Translations under genes and position numbers: made by a program
Shown: in pieces, positions 1 to 7,958 of the stretch
Layout: each line of letters starts with the position of its first letter
Numbering within the stretch: the stretch's first letter is position 1
Assembly: GCA_000433775.1 (NCBI GenBank)
Contig: HF998493.1
Span: 1 to 28,144, forward strand
Direction: 5' to 3'
From: Corallococcus sp. CAG:1435
GTDB lineage: Bacteria; Bacillota; Clostridia; Christensenellales; CAG-314
Length of the DNA: 28,144 nucleotides
The notes under the pieces: model-generated
Told to the model about the DNA's origin: nothing
What the model saw: the letters and a program-made list of their open reading frames with translations, nothing else
The model's database searches: none

Positions 1-238
1 AAATTTTACGTCTTTTAACTTTGGACTGCAAAAGCAAACTTCAATAAAAGCAGTTGCGGTTTACAACTTTACGGTGCGTTAACATTCGTTTTCTACTGCA
101 AAATTTATTCTTCATGAATTTTTATTTTATATTTTTCAACTGTAAACAAAAATACGGTTGCCGCCTTATTTTCATTTTGAAAAAAACAAAATAACCCCCT
201 TTGTTCGCTCTTTTTGTCTTTACGGAAAAGAGCAAATT

Positions 239-247
239 TGGTATAAT
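239..247 (+). promoter_or_regulatory. extended -10 promoter for thyA
   Basis: TG-G-TATAAT (TG at 239-240, TATAAT at 242-247) lies 27 bases before the thyA start. No good -35 box stands 17 bases upstream, so this would act as an extended -10 promoter. The rest of 1-238 is AT-rich and shows no convincing gene. Confidence 0.55.
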
Positions 248-273
248 ATAAAAAACAAAAAACGAGGTTACAA

Positions 274-1104
274 ATGAGTAAGGCTGACATAATTTTTATG
301 CAGAATATGCACGACATAATAGACCACGGTTATTCCGACGAAAATGCACAAGTGCGTCCCCACTGGTTGGACGGCACGCCTGCACACACCAAAAAACTGT
401 TTTGCATTGTAAACAGATACAACTTGCAGGAGGAATTTCCCGTAATCACATTGCGACGCACGGCATTCAAAAATGCCGTAGACGAATTGTTGTGGATTTG
501 GCAAAAGAAAAGCAACAACGTTCACGACCTTCATTCCCACATTTGGGACAGTTGGGCGGACGAAACGGGAAGTATCGGCAAGGCCTACGGCTATCAGTTG
601 GGCGTCAAGCACCACTACAAGGAAGGAATGTTCGACCAGGTGGACAGGGTACTGTACGACCTCAAACACAATCCTGCAAGCAGACGTATCATCACCAACA
701 TTTATGTGCACAGCGACCTTTCGGAAATGCATTTGTATCCTTGCGCCTATTCGGTAACATTCAACGTTACCGACGGAAAACTCAACGCCATTCTCAACCA
801 ACGTTCCAACGACATGGCTGTCGCCAACAACTGGAATGTGGTGCAGTACGCCGTGCTTGTGCACATGTTTGCGCAGGTTTCCGGCTTGCAGGTGGGTGAA
901 CTCGTGCATGTAATTGCCGACGCTCACATCTACGACAGGCACATTCCGCAGGTAGAAAGAATGTTGCAAGGCACGCCGCTTCCCGCTCCGAAGTTTGTAA
1001 TAAACAAGGATATCACCGATTTCTACAAGTTCACCGTGGACGATGTGGCTTTGGAAAACTACCAATTTCAGCCTTTTTCTGAAAAATTCGAGGTGGCAAT
1101 CTGA
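274..1104 (+). CDS. thyA: thymidylate synthase ThyA
   Basis: Methylates dUMP to dTMP using 5,10-methylenetetrahydrofolate and releases dihydrofolate; cytosolic homodimer in this family. The 276-residue length is usual. Visible motifs: the arginine pair R137-R138 (PASRRI) that binds substrate phosphate, the catalytic cysteine C157 in LYPCAYS, QRSND at 176-180 with the conserved Asp, N188, and HIY at 218-220 near the ribose-binding site. The LYPCAY and QRSND forms resemble the Bacillus subtilis ThyA branch more than the E. coli branch. The start is ATG 274 with GAGG at 264-267 (spacing 6) and an extended -10 upstream. folA follows 309 bases downstream with no terminator between, so cotranscription is possible. 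FolA recycles the dihydrofolate made here. The family assignment is secure; the subgroup is inferred from motifs. Confidence 0.96.
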   Translation: MSKADIIFMQNMHDIIDHGYSDENAQVRPHWLDGTPAHTKKLFCIVNRYNLQEEFPVITLRRTAFKNAVDELLWIWQKKSNNVHDLHSHIWDSWADETGSIGKAYGYQLGVKHHYKEGMFDQVDRVLYDLKHNPASRRIITNIYVHSDLSEMHLYPCAYSVTFNVTDGKLNAILNQRSNDMAVANNWNVVQYAVLVHMFAQVSGLQVGELVHVIADAHIYDRHIPQVERMLQGTPLPAPKFVINKDITDFYKFTVDDVALENYQFQPFSEKFEVAI

Positions 1105-1413
1105 AAAATGTTTCCTCTTCGTAAATTTGTGTGAATTTGCAGTGCGTGTTTTATGCTTTCTCATGCGTTTTGCAAAAATTTGTGTAGCACGACATTTTTC
1201 GCCCTTAGCAGCGAAAATCAACGGCGTTTTTGTGTTGTCTGTTCTCACGTTCACGTTTTGCAAAAATCGGCGTTTGGCAAGCAAAAAATCAGGCGCAGGC
1301 AATGCAATTTTTTTGAAATTGCCTAAAAGCCGAAACATTCGCAGTGTTGTGCTCTTATGCATGGATGAAGTTTGTCGTGCAGGTCATTTTCAGTTTTGAA
1401 ATGCGAGGTTAAA
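1105..1413. other. thyA-folA spacer, no gene seen
   Basis: No credible gene. The spacer holds a 14-base word (CGTTTTGCAAAAAT) twice, at 1166-1179 and 1254-1267, and an inverted repeat AGGCAAT/ATTGCCT at 1297-1324 without a U-tail, so it is not a standard terminator. A separate folA promoter could not be identified. Confidence 0.5.
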
Positions 1414-1914
1414 ATGAATACAATCGTAGTTGTTGATAAAAATTGGGGAATAGGCAAAAACAACGATTTGCTTTTCCGCCTGAAAAAAGATATGAAGTTT
1501 TTCCGTGAAACCACCACGGGAAAAGTTGTGGTAATGGGCGCAAACACATTTTTGAGTTTTCCTTCGGGGGCGCTTCCAAACCGTGTAAATATCGTGCTGG
1601 ATTCCTCCGGCGCAAAGCACGACGGTACAATTTCCGTCGACAGCGTGGACAAACTCAATGCCCTTTTGCGCAATTACGACAGCAACGATATTTTTGTGAT
1701 AGGCGGCGCTTCCTTCTACAAACTTATGTTGGACAGATGCAGCGTGGCTTACGTTACCAAGGTAGACGCCGACGGCGATGCGGAAGTGTTTTTCCCCAAC
1801 CTCGACCAAAAGGAAAATTGGCGTCTGGAAAGTCAGTCGGAAAACATATCTGACGGAAACTACAACATCTCATTTTGCAGTTACGTCAACGACAAGGTGG
1901 AAAACCAACGGTAA
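1414..1914 (+). CDS. folA: dihydrofolate reductase FolA
   Basis: Reduces dihydrofolate to tetrahydrofolate, closing the cycle with ThyA. It has 166 residues, normal for bacterial DHFR. Motifs: WGIGKNNDL at 11-19 (Met20-loop region), the catalytic acid D26 in KKDMKFF, GKVVVMGANTF at 36-46, LPNR at 54-57 whose R57 matches the folate-carboxylate arginine, and FVIGGASFY at 94-102. The chosen ATG at 1414 has GAGG at 1405-1408; an in-frame start at 1372 would add 14 residues unlike the family. Odd point: the residues aligned with E. coli R44, H45 and S63, which surround the NADPH 2'-phosphate, are A43, N44 and D63, so cofactor preference may differ. A terminator follows at once. Confidence 0.95.
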   Translation: MNTIVVVDKNWGIGKNNDLLFRLKKDMKFFRETTTGKVVVMGANTFLSFPSGALPNRVNIVLDSSGAKHDGTISVDSVDKLNALLRNYDSNDIFVIGGASFYKLMLDRCSVAYVTKVDADGDAEVFFPNLDQKENWRLESQSENISDGNYNISFCSYVNDKVENQR

Positions 1915-1922
1915 ATTTTCAG

Positions 1923-1952
1923 AAAAAACTCCCTTTTTTCGGGAGTTTTTTT
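1923..1952 (+). terminator. intrinsic terminator after folA
   Basis: AAAAAACTCCC, a short TTTTTTC loop, GGGAGTTTTTTT. The arms are fully complementary and end in a T-run, 8 bases after the folA stop. Confidence 0.92.
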
Positions 1953-2087
1953 GTACAGTTCAAAAAATTTTTGCTTAAATTGTTATTTATTCAAGGCAAC
2001 AAACGTTGTCGTGCATTCACGTCAAGTTTTTTCGCCTTTGTTTGCCTTTGTACAACTGTTATTCAACTGTACTATCGCCGTTTTTTG

Positions 2088-2116
2088 TTGAAAAAAATCT
2101 CAAAATATGCTAAAAT
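2088..2116 (+). promoter_or_regulatory. sigma-A-type promoter for the MATE gene
   Basis: TTGAAA (2088-2093), 17-base spacer, TAAAAT (2111-2116), with the extended -10 dinucleotide TG at 2108-2109. It lies about 55 bases before the start codon. Confidence 0.8.
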
Positions 2117-2170
2117 CGCAGTATAGTGCAAATTTTGGTATCAGTCAGCAAGGAGAAAACATATTAACAA

Positions 2171-3730
2171 ATGAAAATCAATAAAAACGGTAAGGATACG
2201 GAAAAACAGTCGGCAGAGCCTGTTGCCGAACAACAGCAGGAATTGCAACCCGTCGGCGAAGAGCAGGTTGCATTGCAGTCGGACAAGATGCGCAACAAGC
2301 CCATCGGTAAACTTTTGCTGGAAATGAGTTTGCCGGCAATTTTTTCCATGCTTGTGCAGTCTTTGTACAACATTGTAGACTCTCTTTTCCTCACCAACAT
2401 TACCTATATTGAGGAAGGCTACAAGGGACTTAACATCGGCAAAGACTCTTTCAACGCCGTAAGCATAGTAATGCCTATGACAATGTTTGTAACGGCAGTG
2501 GCAATAGGTATCGGTGTCGGTGCAAACGCCTACATTGCACGCAAACTTGGCGAGGGCAACCGAGAAAGTGCCAACAAGGGTGCAAAAACGGCAATAGTTA
2601 TGGCTTTGTTTGCATGGGCAATAATGGCGGTAATGGCTTTCACCCTTTCACGTCCCTTTGTGCAGGCATTCGTTAACGACGGAAATGCCACCGACGTCAA
2701 TTACGTTGTGGAAAAGGGCACAATGTACCTCACAATCTACATGGCGGCAAGCGGCGGCGTTACGCTGGATATCGTCAGTGCACGTATTTTGCAGGCTACC
2801 GGCAACATGAAAGTTCCCATGATAAGCCAACTTATCGGTGCCGTTACCAACATCGTGCTGGATGCGCTTTTCATCATGGTGTTCAAAATGGGCGTTTTCG
2901 GCGCAATTTTGGCAACGGTGATAGGTCAGTGGTTTGCCGCCTCTTTCGATTTGGCGTTTTTCATCTTCAAAAAACAGGACGTGTCCATTTCTCTCAAAGG
3001 CTTCCGCTTCAATGCGCATTACTTCGCACGTATAGCCAAAATAGGATTGCCAGCCCTTGTTATGAACGCCATGAGTTCCGTTGTTACCATTATTCTCAAC
3101 GTTATGTTGCGTTCCTACACAAACGGAATCACCGTTTTGTCTGCGTACTTCAAGGTGCAGTCCTTTATCTTCATGCCCGTGTTCGGACTCATGCAGGGAA
3201 CAATGCCTATTCTCAGTTACAACTACGGCGCAAACTTGCGAAAGAGGTTCAGTTCCACCTTCAAACTTTCGCTGTCCATTGCATTGGGCGTAATGACGCT
3301 GGGGACGTTGCTTTTCCAACTGTGTCCCGAATTGCTGATGTCGATATTTGAAAGTAAGACGGTGTCGCAGGGACAAACGTGGGAACAGTTGCAACAGGAA
3401 AATATGCTTTTGGTGCGAGAAGGTGCCTACGCTTTCCGTTGTATCAGCATTTCCTTCATACCGGCTGCATTCAGCATTTTGCTGATAAATATGTTGCAAA
3501 GCATCAACTGCCCCGTTTCCAGTTTGCTTTTGAGCCTTTCTCGTCAACTCATTTTCCTTATTCCTTCGGCAATACTTCTCAACATGTGGTGGGGACAGGA
3601 AGGTATCTGGTTCTGCTACCCGTTTGCAGAAATTCTGTCAATTTTGGTGTATATTGCTTTTGTAATAAAAGACTACAAAAAGCAGTTTGCCTACAAGGAA
3701 CAGCAGTACAGCCAACATTTGTTGGGGTAG
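2171..3730 (+). CDS. MATE family efflux transporter
   Basis: Inner-membrane exporter of the multidrug and toxin extrusion family, expected to use a Na+ or H+ gradient; substrate unknown. At 519 residues it is longer than the usual 450 or so, because of a hydrophilic Glu/Gln-rich N-terminal extension (about residues 1-37) and a short insert after the first helix (near ITYIEEGYKGLNIGKDS). The core begins with GKLLLEMSLPAIFSMLVQSL, typical of MATE helix 1, followed by many hydrophobic helices arranged as two similar halves (second half from about residue 290, GLPALVMNAMSS). ATG 2171 is the first possible start in frame after an in-frame stop; AGGAG is at 2151-2155, a rather long 15-base spacing. 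It is a single-gene unit with its own promoter and terminator. Confidence 0.92.
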   Translation: MKINKNGKDTEKQSAEPVAEQQQELQPVGEEQVALQSDKMRNKPIGKLLLEMSLPAIFSMLVQSLYNIVDSLFLTNITYIEEGYKGLNIGKDSFNAVSIVMPMTMFVTAVAIGIGVGANAYIARKLGEGNRESANKGAKTAIVMALFAWAIMAVMAFTLSRPFVQAFVNDGNATDVNYVVEKGTMYLTIYMAASGGVTLDIVSARILQATGNMKVPMISQLIGAVTNIVLDALFIMVFKMGVFGAILATVIGQWFAASFDLAFFIFKKQDVSISLKGFRFNAHYFARIAKIGLPALVMNAMSSVVTIILNVMLRSYTNGITVLSAYFKVQSFIFMPVFGLMQGTMPILSYNYGANLRKRFSSTFKLSLSIALGVMTLGTLLFQLCPELLMSIFESKTVSQGQTWEQLQQENMLLVREGAYAFRCISISFIPAAFSILLINMLQSINCPVSSLLLSLSRQLIFLIPSAILLNMWWGQEGIWFCYPFAEILSILVYIAFVIKDYKKQFAYKEQQYSQHLLG

Positions 3731-3877
3731 GGCAATAAGAAAAAACTTTTTGACACAAATTTTTTCACCCGTCAGCAAGAAAAAGGTTCTTTTTGTCGGA
3801 AAATCGTTTTCCAATCAACAAATTTGCCTTCCAATGTGTGCGCTTGTTTCATAATAATTCTCTTATGTTTTCTGCCC

Positions 3878-3907
3878 AAAAACGCCGTAACGTTACGGCG
3901 TTTTTTT
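3878..3907. terminator. palindromic, probably bidirectional terminator
   Basis: AAAAACGCCGTAAC is followed directly by its exact complement GTTACGGCGTTTTTTT. The structure is symmetrical, so it could end transcripts from either side. The MATE stop is about 150 bases upstream. Confidence 0.8.
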
Positions 3908-3969
3908 GTTTGTCAAACACTTTTCAAAGCGAACGTGCGATTGCTCGGTAGGCGGTCGTTTCTTTAAGT

Positions 3970-4026
3970 GCGCAAATTTGTGTTTCGGCGTTTTCCGTAG
4001 GGATACGCCGTTTACGCAGTTTGTGC
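3970..4026. other. long imperfect hairpin, function unknown
   Basis: Three stacked pairings: GCGCAAA (3970-3976) with TTTGTGC (4020-4026, one G-U), GTGT (3980-3983) with ACGC (4014-4017, one wobble), and CGGCGT (3986-3991) with ACGCCG (4005-4010). An alternative hairpin, GTTTAC (4010-4015) with GTAAAC (4031-4036), is mutually exclusive with it. There is no gene around it. It may be a small RNA, a relic or chance. Confidence 0.35.
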
Positions 4027-4479
4027 GAAAGTAAACAAAAATTGACGTGTAACGGCAAACGATTTAATTGAAAATTGTGTTTTCCGTCAAAGTTATCAAG
4101 AAAGCACCGCAAGATTTTCAATTTTACACACAGACATAGAAATACGCAAATCACCACAAACTTTCGTTTTTGCTACACAAAGCCGTTCCGTCACATTTTC
4201 GTTGTAATATTTTTACGAAAAATCATAGCAACAACACACCGTTGCAAATCGTCGCACATATGTTTCGTCAGTCTGCGGTAACGGTTCACGCAGTTGTTGT
4301 CGTACAATTTCCGATAATTCGTCGTAAACACAAATGAAGTTTGGTTATATGTTCTTGCCCGTTGAGTCAATATCATGTCTGCTTGCAAGTTCATTTGAGG
4401 CAGGAGCAAATCTTCTTGTCTTCTAATTTGTTGTTGCTCTTCATAAAATTTACAAAAAGTATTTCGGAGGTGCGTATTT

Positions 4480-7008
4480 TTGACGCAACCACAAATGGAC
4501 TACAAAAGGGGGCTTTCCTCGGCGGAAGCGTCCCAACGACTTGCCAAACAGGGCAAAAACGTAACAACGGGCGGTAAAAAAAGCAGTTTTGTCAAAAAGT
4601 TTTTCAGTCAGTTTGGCGATTTGATGATAATAATTCTGCTTGTTGCCGCCGCTCTTTCCTTCGGGCTGGCATTGTACAGCGGTGAAAAAGCCGACATGCT
4701 GGAACCTGTAATAATAGTTGCCATTGTGTTGGCAAACGCTTTTTTGGGCGCTTTTCAGGAGTACCGTGCGGAAAAATCACTTGACGCCCTCAAAAAACTC
4801 ACTTCCCCCAAAACAAAGGTGGTGCGAGACGGCAACGTAATTCTTTTGGACAGTGAGAATGTAGTTGTCGACGACGTTTGCGTTTTCGAAGCGGGCGACG
4901 TGGTGACGGCAGACTGTAAGTTGCTTAGTTGCGAAAGTTTTTTTGTCAATCAGTCGGCTTTGACGGGGGAAAGCACCCCTGTAGAAAAGCGACAATCATC
5001 TTCTCACGGCAAACGTTCCGACACAATTTACAGCGGAAGTTTTGTAACCAACGGCAGATGCACTGCGCAGGTAACCGCCACAGGCAGGAACACCGAACTG
5101 GGCAAAATTGCCAATTTTCTTGCTGATTCCAAAGCCGTTCTCACCCCGTTGCAACAAAAGTTGAAGCAACTTTCCAAGGTGATAGGGATAGTGTGCCTGT
5201 CTGTGTGTTTTGTTGTGCTTGTGGTCGGCTTTGTAAAGGGCGTCAGGGCAATGAAACCGGGCGATACGCTGACGGCTGTGTTTGTAAACATTTTTCTCAC
5301 CTCCGTTTCTTTGGCTGTTGCGGCAATTCCCGAAGGCTTGCCTGCCGTCGTAACGGTGGTGCTTGCCAAAGGCATTGAAAAAATGGCGGCGAAAAATGCC
5401 GTTGTCAAAAGGCTCACGGCGGTGGAAGCGTTGGGAAGCGCTACCGTTATTTGCAGCGACAAAACAGGCACTCTCACGCAAAACAAAATGTCGCTTGTGG
5501 GAATGTACGACGGAAAGTCCTACCGTCGTGCGGCGCAAATTCCGCAAGAGGACGCAAACTTTCAGGCTTTTTGCTGGTGTTGCGATGTGGTAAAAAACGA
5601 CGAGGGGTGGTTGGGCGATCCCACCGAAGTGGCAGTGGCAAGCCTTATGCAAAAACCGAATTTCGCCCTTCGTCTGTTTGAAATTCCCTTTGACAGCAAC
5701 AGAAAACTTATGACCGTCGTCGTAAAGCACAACAACCGATACTTTGCCGTTACCAAGGGCAGTTTTGACGCCATGAAAAATGCCTGCAATTACGATGTGT
5801 TTCAAAAACACTACAACGTGTATGCAAAAAAGGGTCTGCGTGTGTTGGCACTTTCCGTCAAAGAGGTGCGGCACGATTTTTCCAAAAGCCTAGCGTTGGA
5901 AAATTCCCTCAACATCACCGCTCTGTTCACTTTGGCAGATCCGCCCAGAAAGGAAGTTTTCCGTGCCGTGGAAATGTGCAAAAGCGCAGGAATCCGCCCC
6001 GTAATGATAACGGGGGACAGTTTGCTTACGGCGCAGGAAATTGCCAAAAATCTCGGTATTCTGCAACAGGGCGACATGGCAGTGGACGGCGAAACGCTGC
6101 AAAGTTGGTCGGACAGTCAACTTGCCCGAAACGTCGGCAAAATTGCCGTGTATGCCCGTGTTACACCGTCGGATAAGTTGCGGATAGTCAACGCCTGGAA
6201 AAGCGTAAACGCCGTTGTGGCAATGACGGGGGACGGCGTAAACGATGCGCCCGCACTCAAAAATGCCGATATCGGTTGTGCCATGGGAAGCGGCACGGAA
6301 GTTGCCAAGGACGCATCCGACATCATTCTTGCCGACGACAACTTTGCAACAATCGTAGACGCCGTATCGTTGGGCAGAAGCGTGTACCAAAACATCAAAA
6401 AGGCAGTAACCTACCTGCTTACATGCAACATAGGCGAAGTGCTTTCGGTATTTGTGGCTTTGCTTATATGGGACGTTTCGCCCCTTTCGGCAATGCAACT
6501 GCTGTGGATAAACCTGGTAACGGACGGTTTGCCCGGTCTTGCCCTTGGAATCTACAAGCAGGAAGACGACGTAATGAAAATTCCCCCCAAAAAAGCAGGC
6601 GAAACGTTTTTCAGCGGCGGCGGAGGCAGGCGGATTGTGCTGGGCGGAATACTTTTTGCCCTTTCAACGCTTGTGGGATATGCCGTGGGAAACAGTGTGG
6701 ACAGCGCATCTGCGTCCACAATGGCGTATCTCATTTTGTCCCTTTCCCAACTGATTTTCGTGCTGGAAATACGCAGCCGTCACAGTATTTTCCGAGGGGG
6801 AATAACGGTGTTTATGGCTGTAAGTTTTGCAGTGTCGGTGGTAATGGTGTTTGCAGTTGCCTTGGTGCCTGCTTTGCAAGGACTGTTCGGATTGACGCAG
6901 TTGCCGTGGCAAATGTATCTTGCTGCGTTGGCACTTTCCACCCTGCCTTCTTTGGCGAGGGAATGTTACCATCTTTTTTACTTTTTGAAGAAAAAAGCCG
7001 TAAAGTAG
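4480..7008 (+). CDS. calcium-type P2 P-type ATPase
   Basis: Predicted ATP-driven cation pump, most like SERCA/PMR1-type Ca2+ exporters, in the cytoplasmic membrane. The 842-residue length fits. Motifs: N-terminal cation-ATPase region, TGES at 162-165 (actuator), M4 IPEGLP at 283-288, phosphorylated D327 in SDKTGTLTQ, TGDGVNDAP at 583-591, then M5 CNIGEV and M6 NLVTDGLPGLALG, which keep the Asn, Glu and Thr-Asp residues that line the Ca2+ sites in SERCA. The start is TTG 4480: GGAGG at 4466-4470 is 9 bases away, whereas the next in-frame ATG (4495) is 24 bases away. No terminator separates it from the clpC promoter. Calcium as substrate is inferred from the membrane residues; another divalent cation is possible. 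Confidence 0.93.
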   Translation: MTQPQMDYKRGLSSAEASQRLAKQGKNVTTGGKKSSFVKKFFSQFGDLMIIILLVAAALSFGLALYSGEKADMLEPVIIVAIVLANAFLGAFQEYRAEKSLDALKKLTSPKTKVVRDGNVILLDSENVVVDDVCVFEAGDVVTADCKLLSCESFFVNQSALTGESTPVEKRQSSSHGKRSDTIYSGSFVTNGRCTAQVTATGRNTELGKIANFLADSKAVLTPLQQKLKQLSKVIGIVCLSVCFVVLVVGFVKGVRAMKPGDTLTAVFVNIFLTSVSLAVAAIPEGLPAVVTVVLAKGIEKMAAKNAVVKRLTAVEALGSATVICSDKTGTLTQNKMSLVGMYDGKSYRRAAQIPQEDANFQAFCWCCDVVKNDEGWLGDPTEVAVASLMQKPNFALRLFEIPFDSNRKLMTVVVKHNNRYFAVTKGSFDAMKNACNYDVFQKHYNVYAKKGLRVLALSVKEVRHDFSKSLALENSLNITALFTLADPPRKEVFRAVEMCKSAGIRPVMITGDSLLTAQEIAKNLGILQQGDMAVDGETLQSWSDSQLARNVGKIAVYARVTPSDKLRIVNAWKSVNAVVAMTGDGVNDAPALKNADIGCAMGSGTEVAKDASDIILADDNFATIVDAVSLGRSVYQNIKKAVTYLLTCNIGEVLSVFVALLIWDVSPLSAMQLLWINLVTDGLPGLALGIYKQEDDVMKIPPKKAGETFFSGGGGRRIVLGGILFALSTLVGYAVGNSVDSASASTMAYLILSLSQLIFVLEIRSRHSIFRGGITVFMAVSFAVSVVMVFAVALVPALQGLFGLTQLPWQMYLAALALSTLPSLARECYHLFYFLKKKAVK

Positions 7009-7040
7009 GCAGTGTTTGTCAAAGTATTTGTTGTAAGTCC

Positions 7041-7069
7041 TTGAAAAAAGTGCTGTAATTTGATACAAT
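7041..7069 (+). promoter_or_regulatory. sigma-A-type promoter for clpC
   Basis: TTGAAA (7041-7046), 17-base spacer, TACAAT (7064-7069), about 31 bases before the clpC start. No CtsR-like heptad operator was recognised. Confidence 0.78.
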
Positions 7070-7100
7070 ACAATGAGAAATTTTTTGCAGAAGGTATCAA

Positions 7101-7958
7101 ATGCAAACGGAAACACTTCAAATGGTTCTTGACAACGCCTATATGTACGCCAGACAACTGCGTGTGCCTGCATTCAAGGCGGAGCATGTGCTGTATCAGT
7201 TGTCGGTGGTGGACAGTGATGCCAAAAAAATGTTGGAAGAATTCGGTCTTACCAAAGACAATCTCGGTCTGATACGTACAGGCAGGGGCGGTCCTCTTAC
7301 CGATTCCAAAGAGGTGCAGGAGTTGGTGGCACGTGCAACGTTTTTTTCGCAGTCTTTCGGGCAAAAGGACGTAACATGCACGCACGCATTGCTGGCAATA
7401 CTCAGCATGCAGGACAGTTACGCCTACGACAAGATAAGGTTTTTGTTGCGACAAAGGGGCAAAACCCCTCAGGAAATGTACCAACGAGTACTGAAAACCT
7501 GTCCCAACTGGGAAAAGATAGGCAACTTCACACGCAGTCCCGTTGTAACTCCCGTTGCACGGGCGGAATCCGACGACGATTTACACAGGGAATTTGACAG
7601 TGTGGAGGGAGAAAGAGCCAAAACACCCGACAAACCGCAAACAAGTGCCATAGAATTCGGCTTCGACCTCACAGAAAAGGCTTTGGCAGGGGGATTCGAC
7701 CCTGTAATAGGCAGAGAAACGGAAACGGCACGTGTTGTGCAAACGCTCACAAGACGCACCAAAAACAATCCCGTGCTTGTGGGAGAAGCGGGCGTAGGCA
7801 AAACTGCCGTTGTGGAAGGTTTGGCAATGGCAATGTCGCAAGGGCACGTTCCCGCGGAGTTGCAGGGCAAACGTCTTGTGGAGTTGGACCTTGCCGGTAT
7901 GGTGGCAGGCACACGTTACCGGGCACACGTTACCGTGGCGACTTTGAAGAGAGGTTGA
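7101..7958 (+). CDS. clpC: ClpC ATPase, N-terminal part (frameshifted gene)
   Basis: ClpC is a Hsp100 AAA+ unfoldase that feeds proteins to ClpP. This ORF carries the Clp N-domain repeats (about residues 1-145), the start of the first AAA+ domain and its Walker A GEAGVGKT (228-235). The family frame is lost after R274 (GTRYR): an exact 14-bp tandem duplication at 7908-7935 shifts reading, giving 11 foreign residues and a stop at 7956-7958. The frame continues as RGDFEERLKRV in the next ORF. Removing one copy would restore an 820-residue protein, the usual ClpC length. Start ATG 7101 has AGAAGG at 7089-7094. Alone, this piece lacks the first Walker B and the whole second ATPase. It may be a pseudogene, a phase-variable site or a sequence error. 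Confidence 0.9.
   Translation: MQTETLQMVLDNAYMYARQLRVPAFKAEHVLYQLSVVDSDAKKMLEEFGLTKDNLGLIRTGRGGPLTDSKEVQELVARATFFSQSFGQKDVTCTHALLAILSMQDSYAYDKIRFLLRQRGKTPQEMYQRVLKTCPNWEKIGNFTRSPVVTPVARAESDDDLHREFDSVEGERAKTPDKPQTSAIEFGFDLTEKALAGGFDPVIGRETETARVVQTLTRRTKNNPVLVGEAGVGKTAVVEGLAMAMSQGHVPAELQGKRLVELDLAGMVAGTRYRAHVTVATLKRG
7908..7935 (+). repeat. 14-bp tandem duplication breaking clpC
   Basis: GGCACACGTTACCG occurs twice back to back (7908-7921 and 7922-7935). One copy matches the conserved ClpC segment Gly-Thr-Arg-Tyr-Arg followed by Gly-Asp-Phe-Glu-Glu; the second adds 14 bases, not a multiple of three, and moves the frame. Confidence 0.95.

Larger units (their letters stand above)
3731..4479. other. 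749-bp spacer with terminator and nested hairpin
   Basis: No convincing gene on either strand. It contains the terminator at 3878-3907 and a long imperfect hairpin at 3970-4026, both described separately. On the minus strand TTGACG and TTAAAT (plus positions 4085-4090 and 4062-4067) are spaced 17 bases and could weakly promote transcription toward the hairpin and terminator. No clear promoter for the downstream ATPase was found. Confidence 0.5.

Noticed and set aside
268..1362. 364-codon minus-strand frame opposite thyA
   Set aside because: thyA is certain from its motifs; the opposite frame has no recognisable domain.
1043..1399. 118-codon plus-strand frame spanning the thyA-folA gap
   Set aside because: It begins inside thyA in another frame, lacks a ribosome site and encodes a Phe/Arg-rich sequence typical of AT-rich spacer DNA.
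7041..7100. CtsR operator before clpC
   Set aside because: No tandem heptad repeat of the CtsR type is visible around the promoter.
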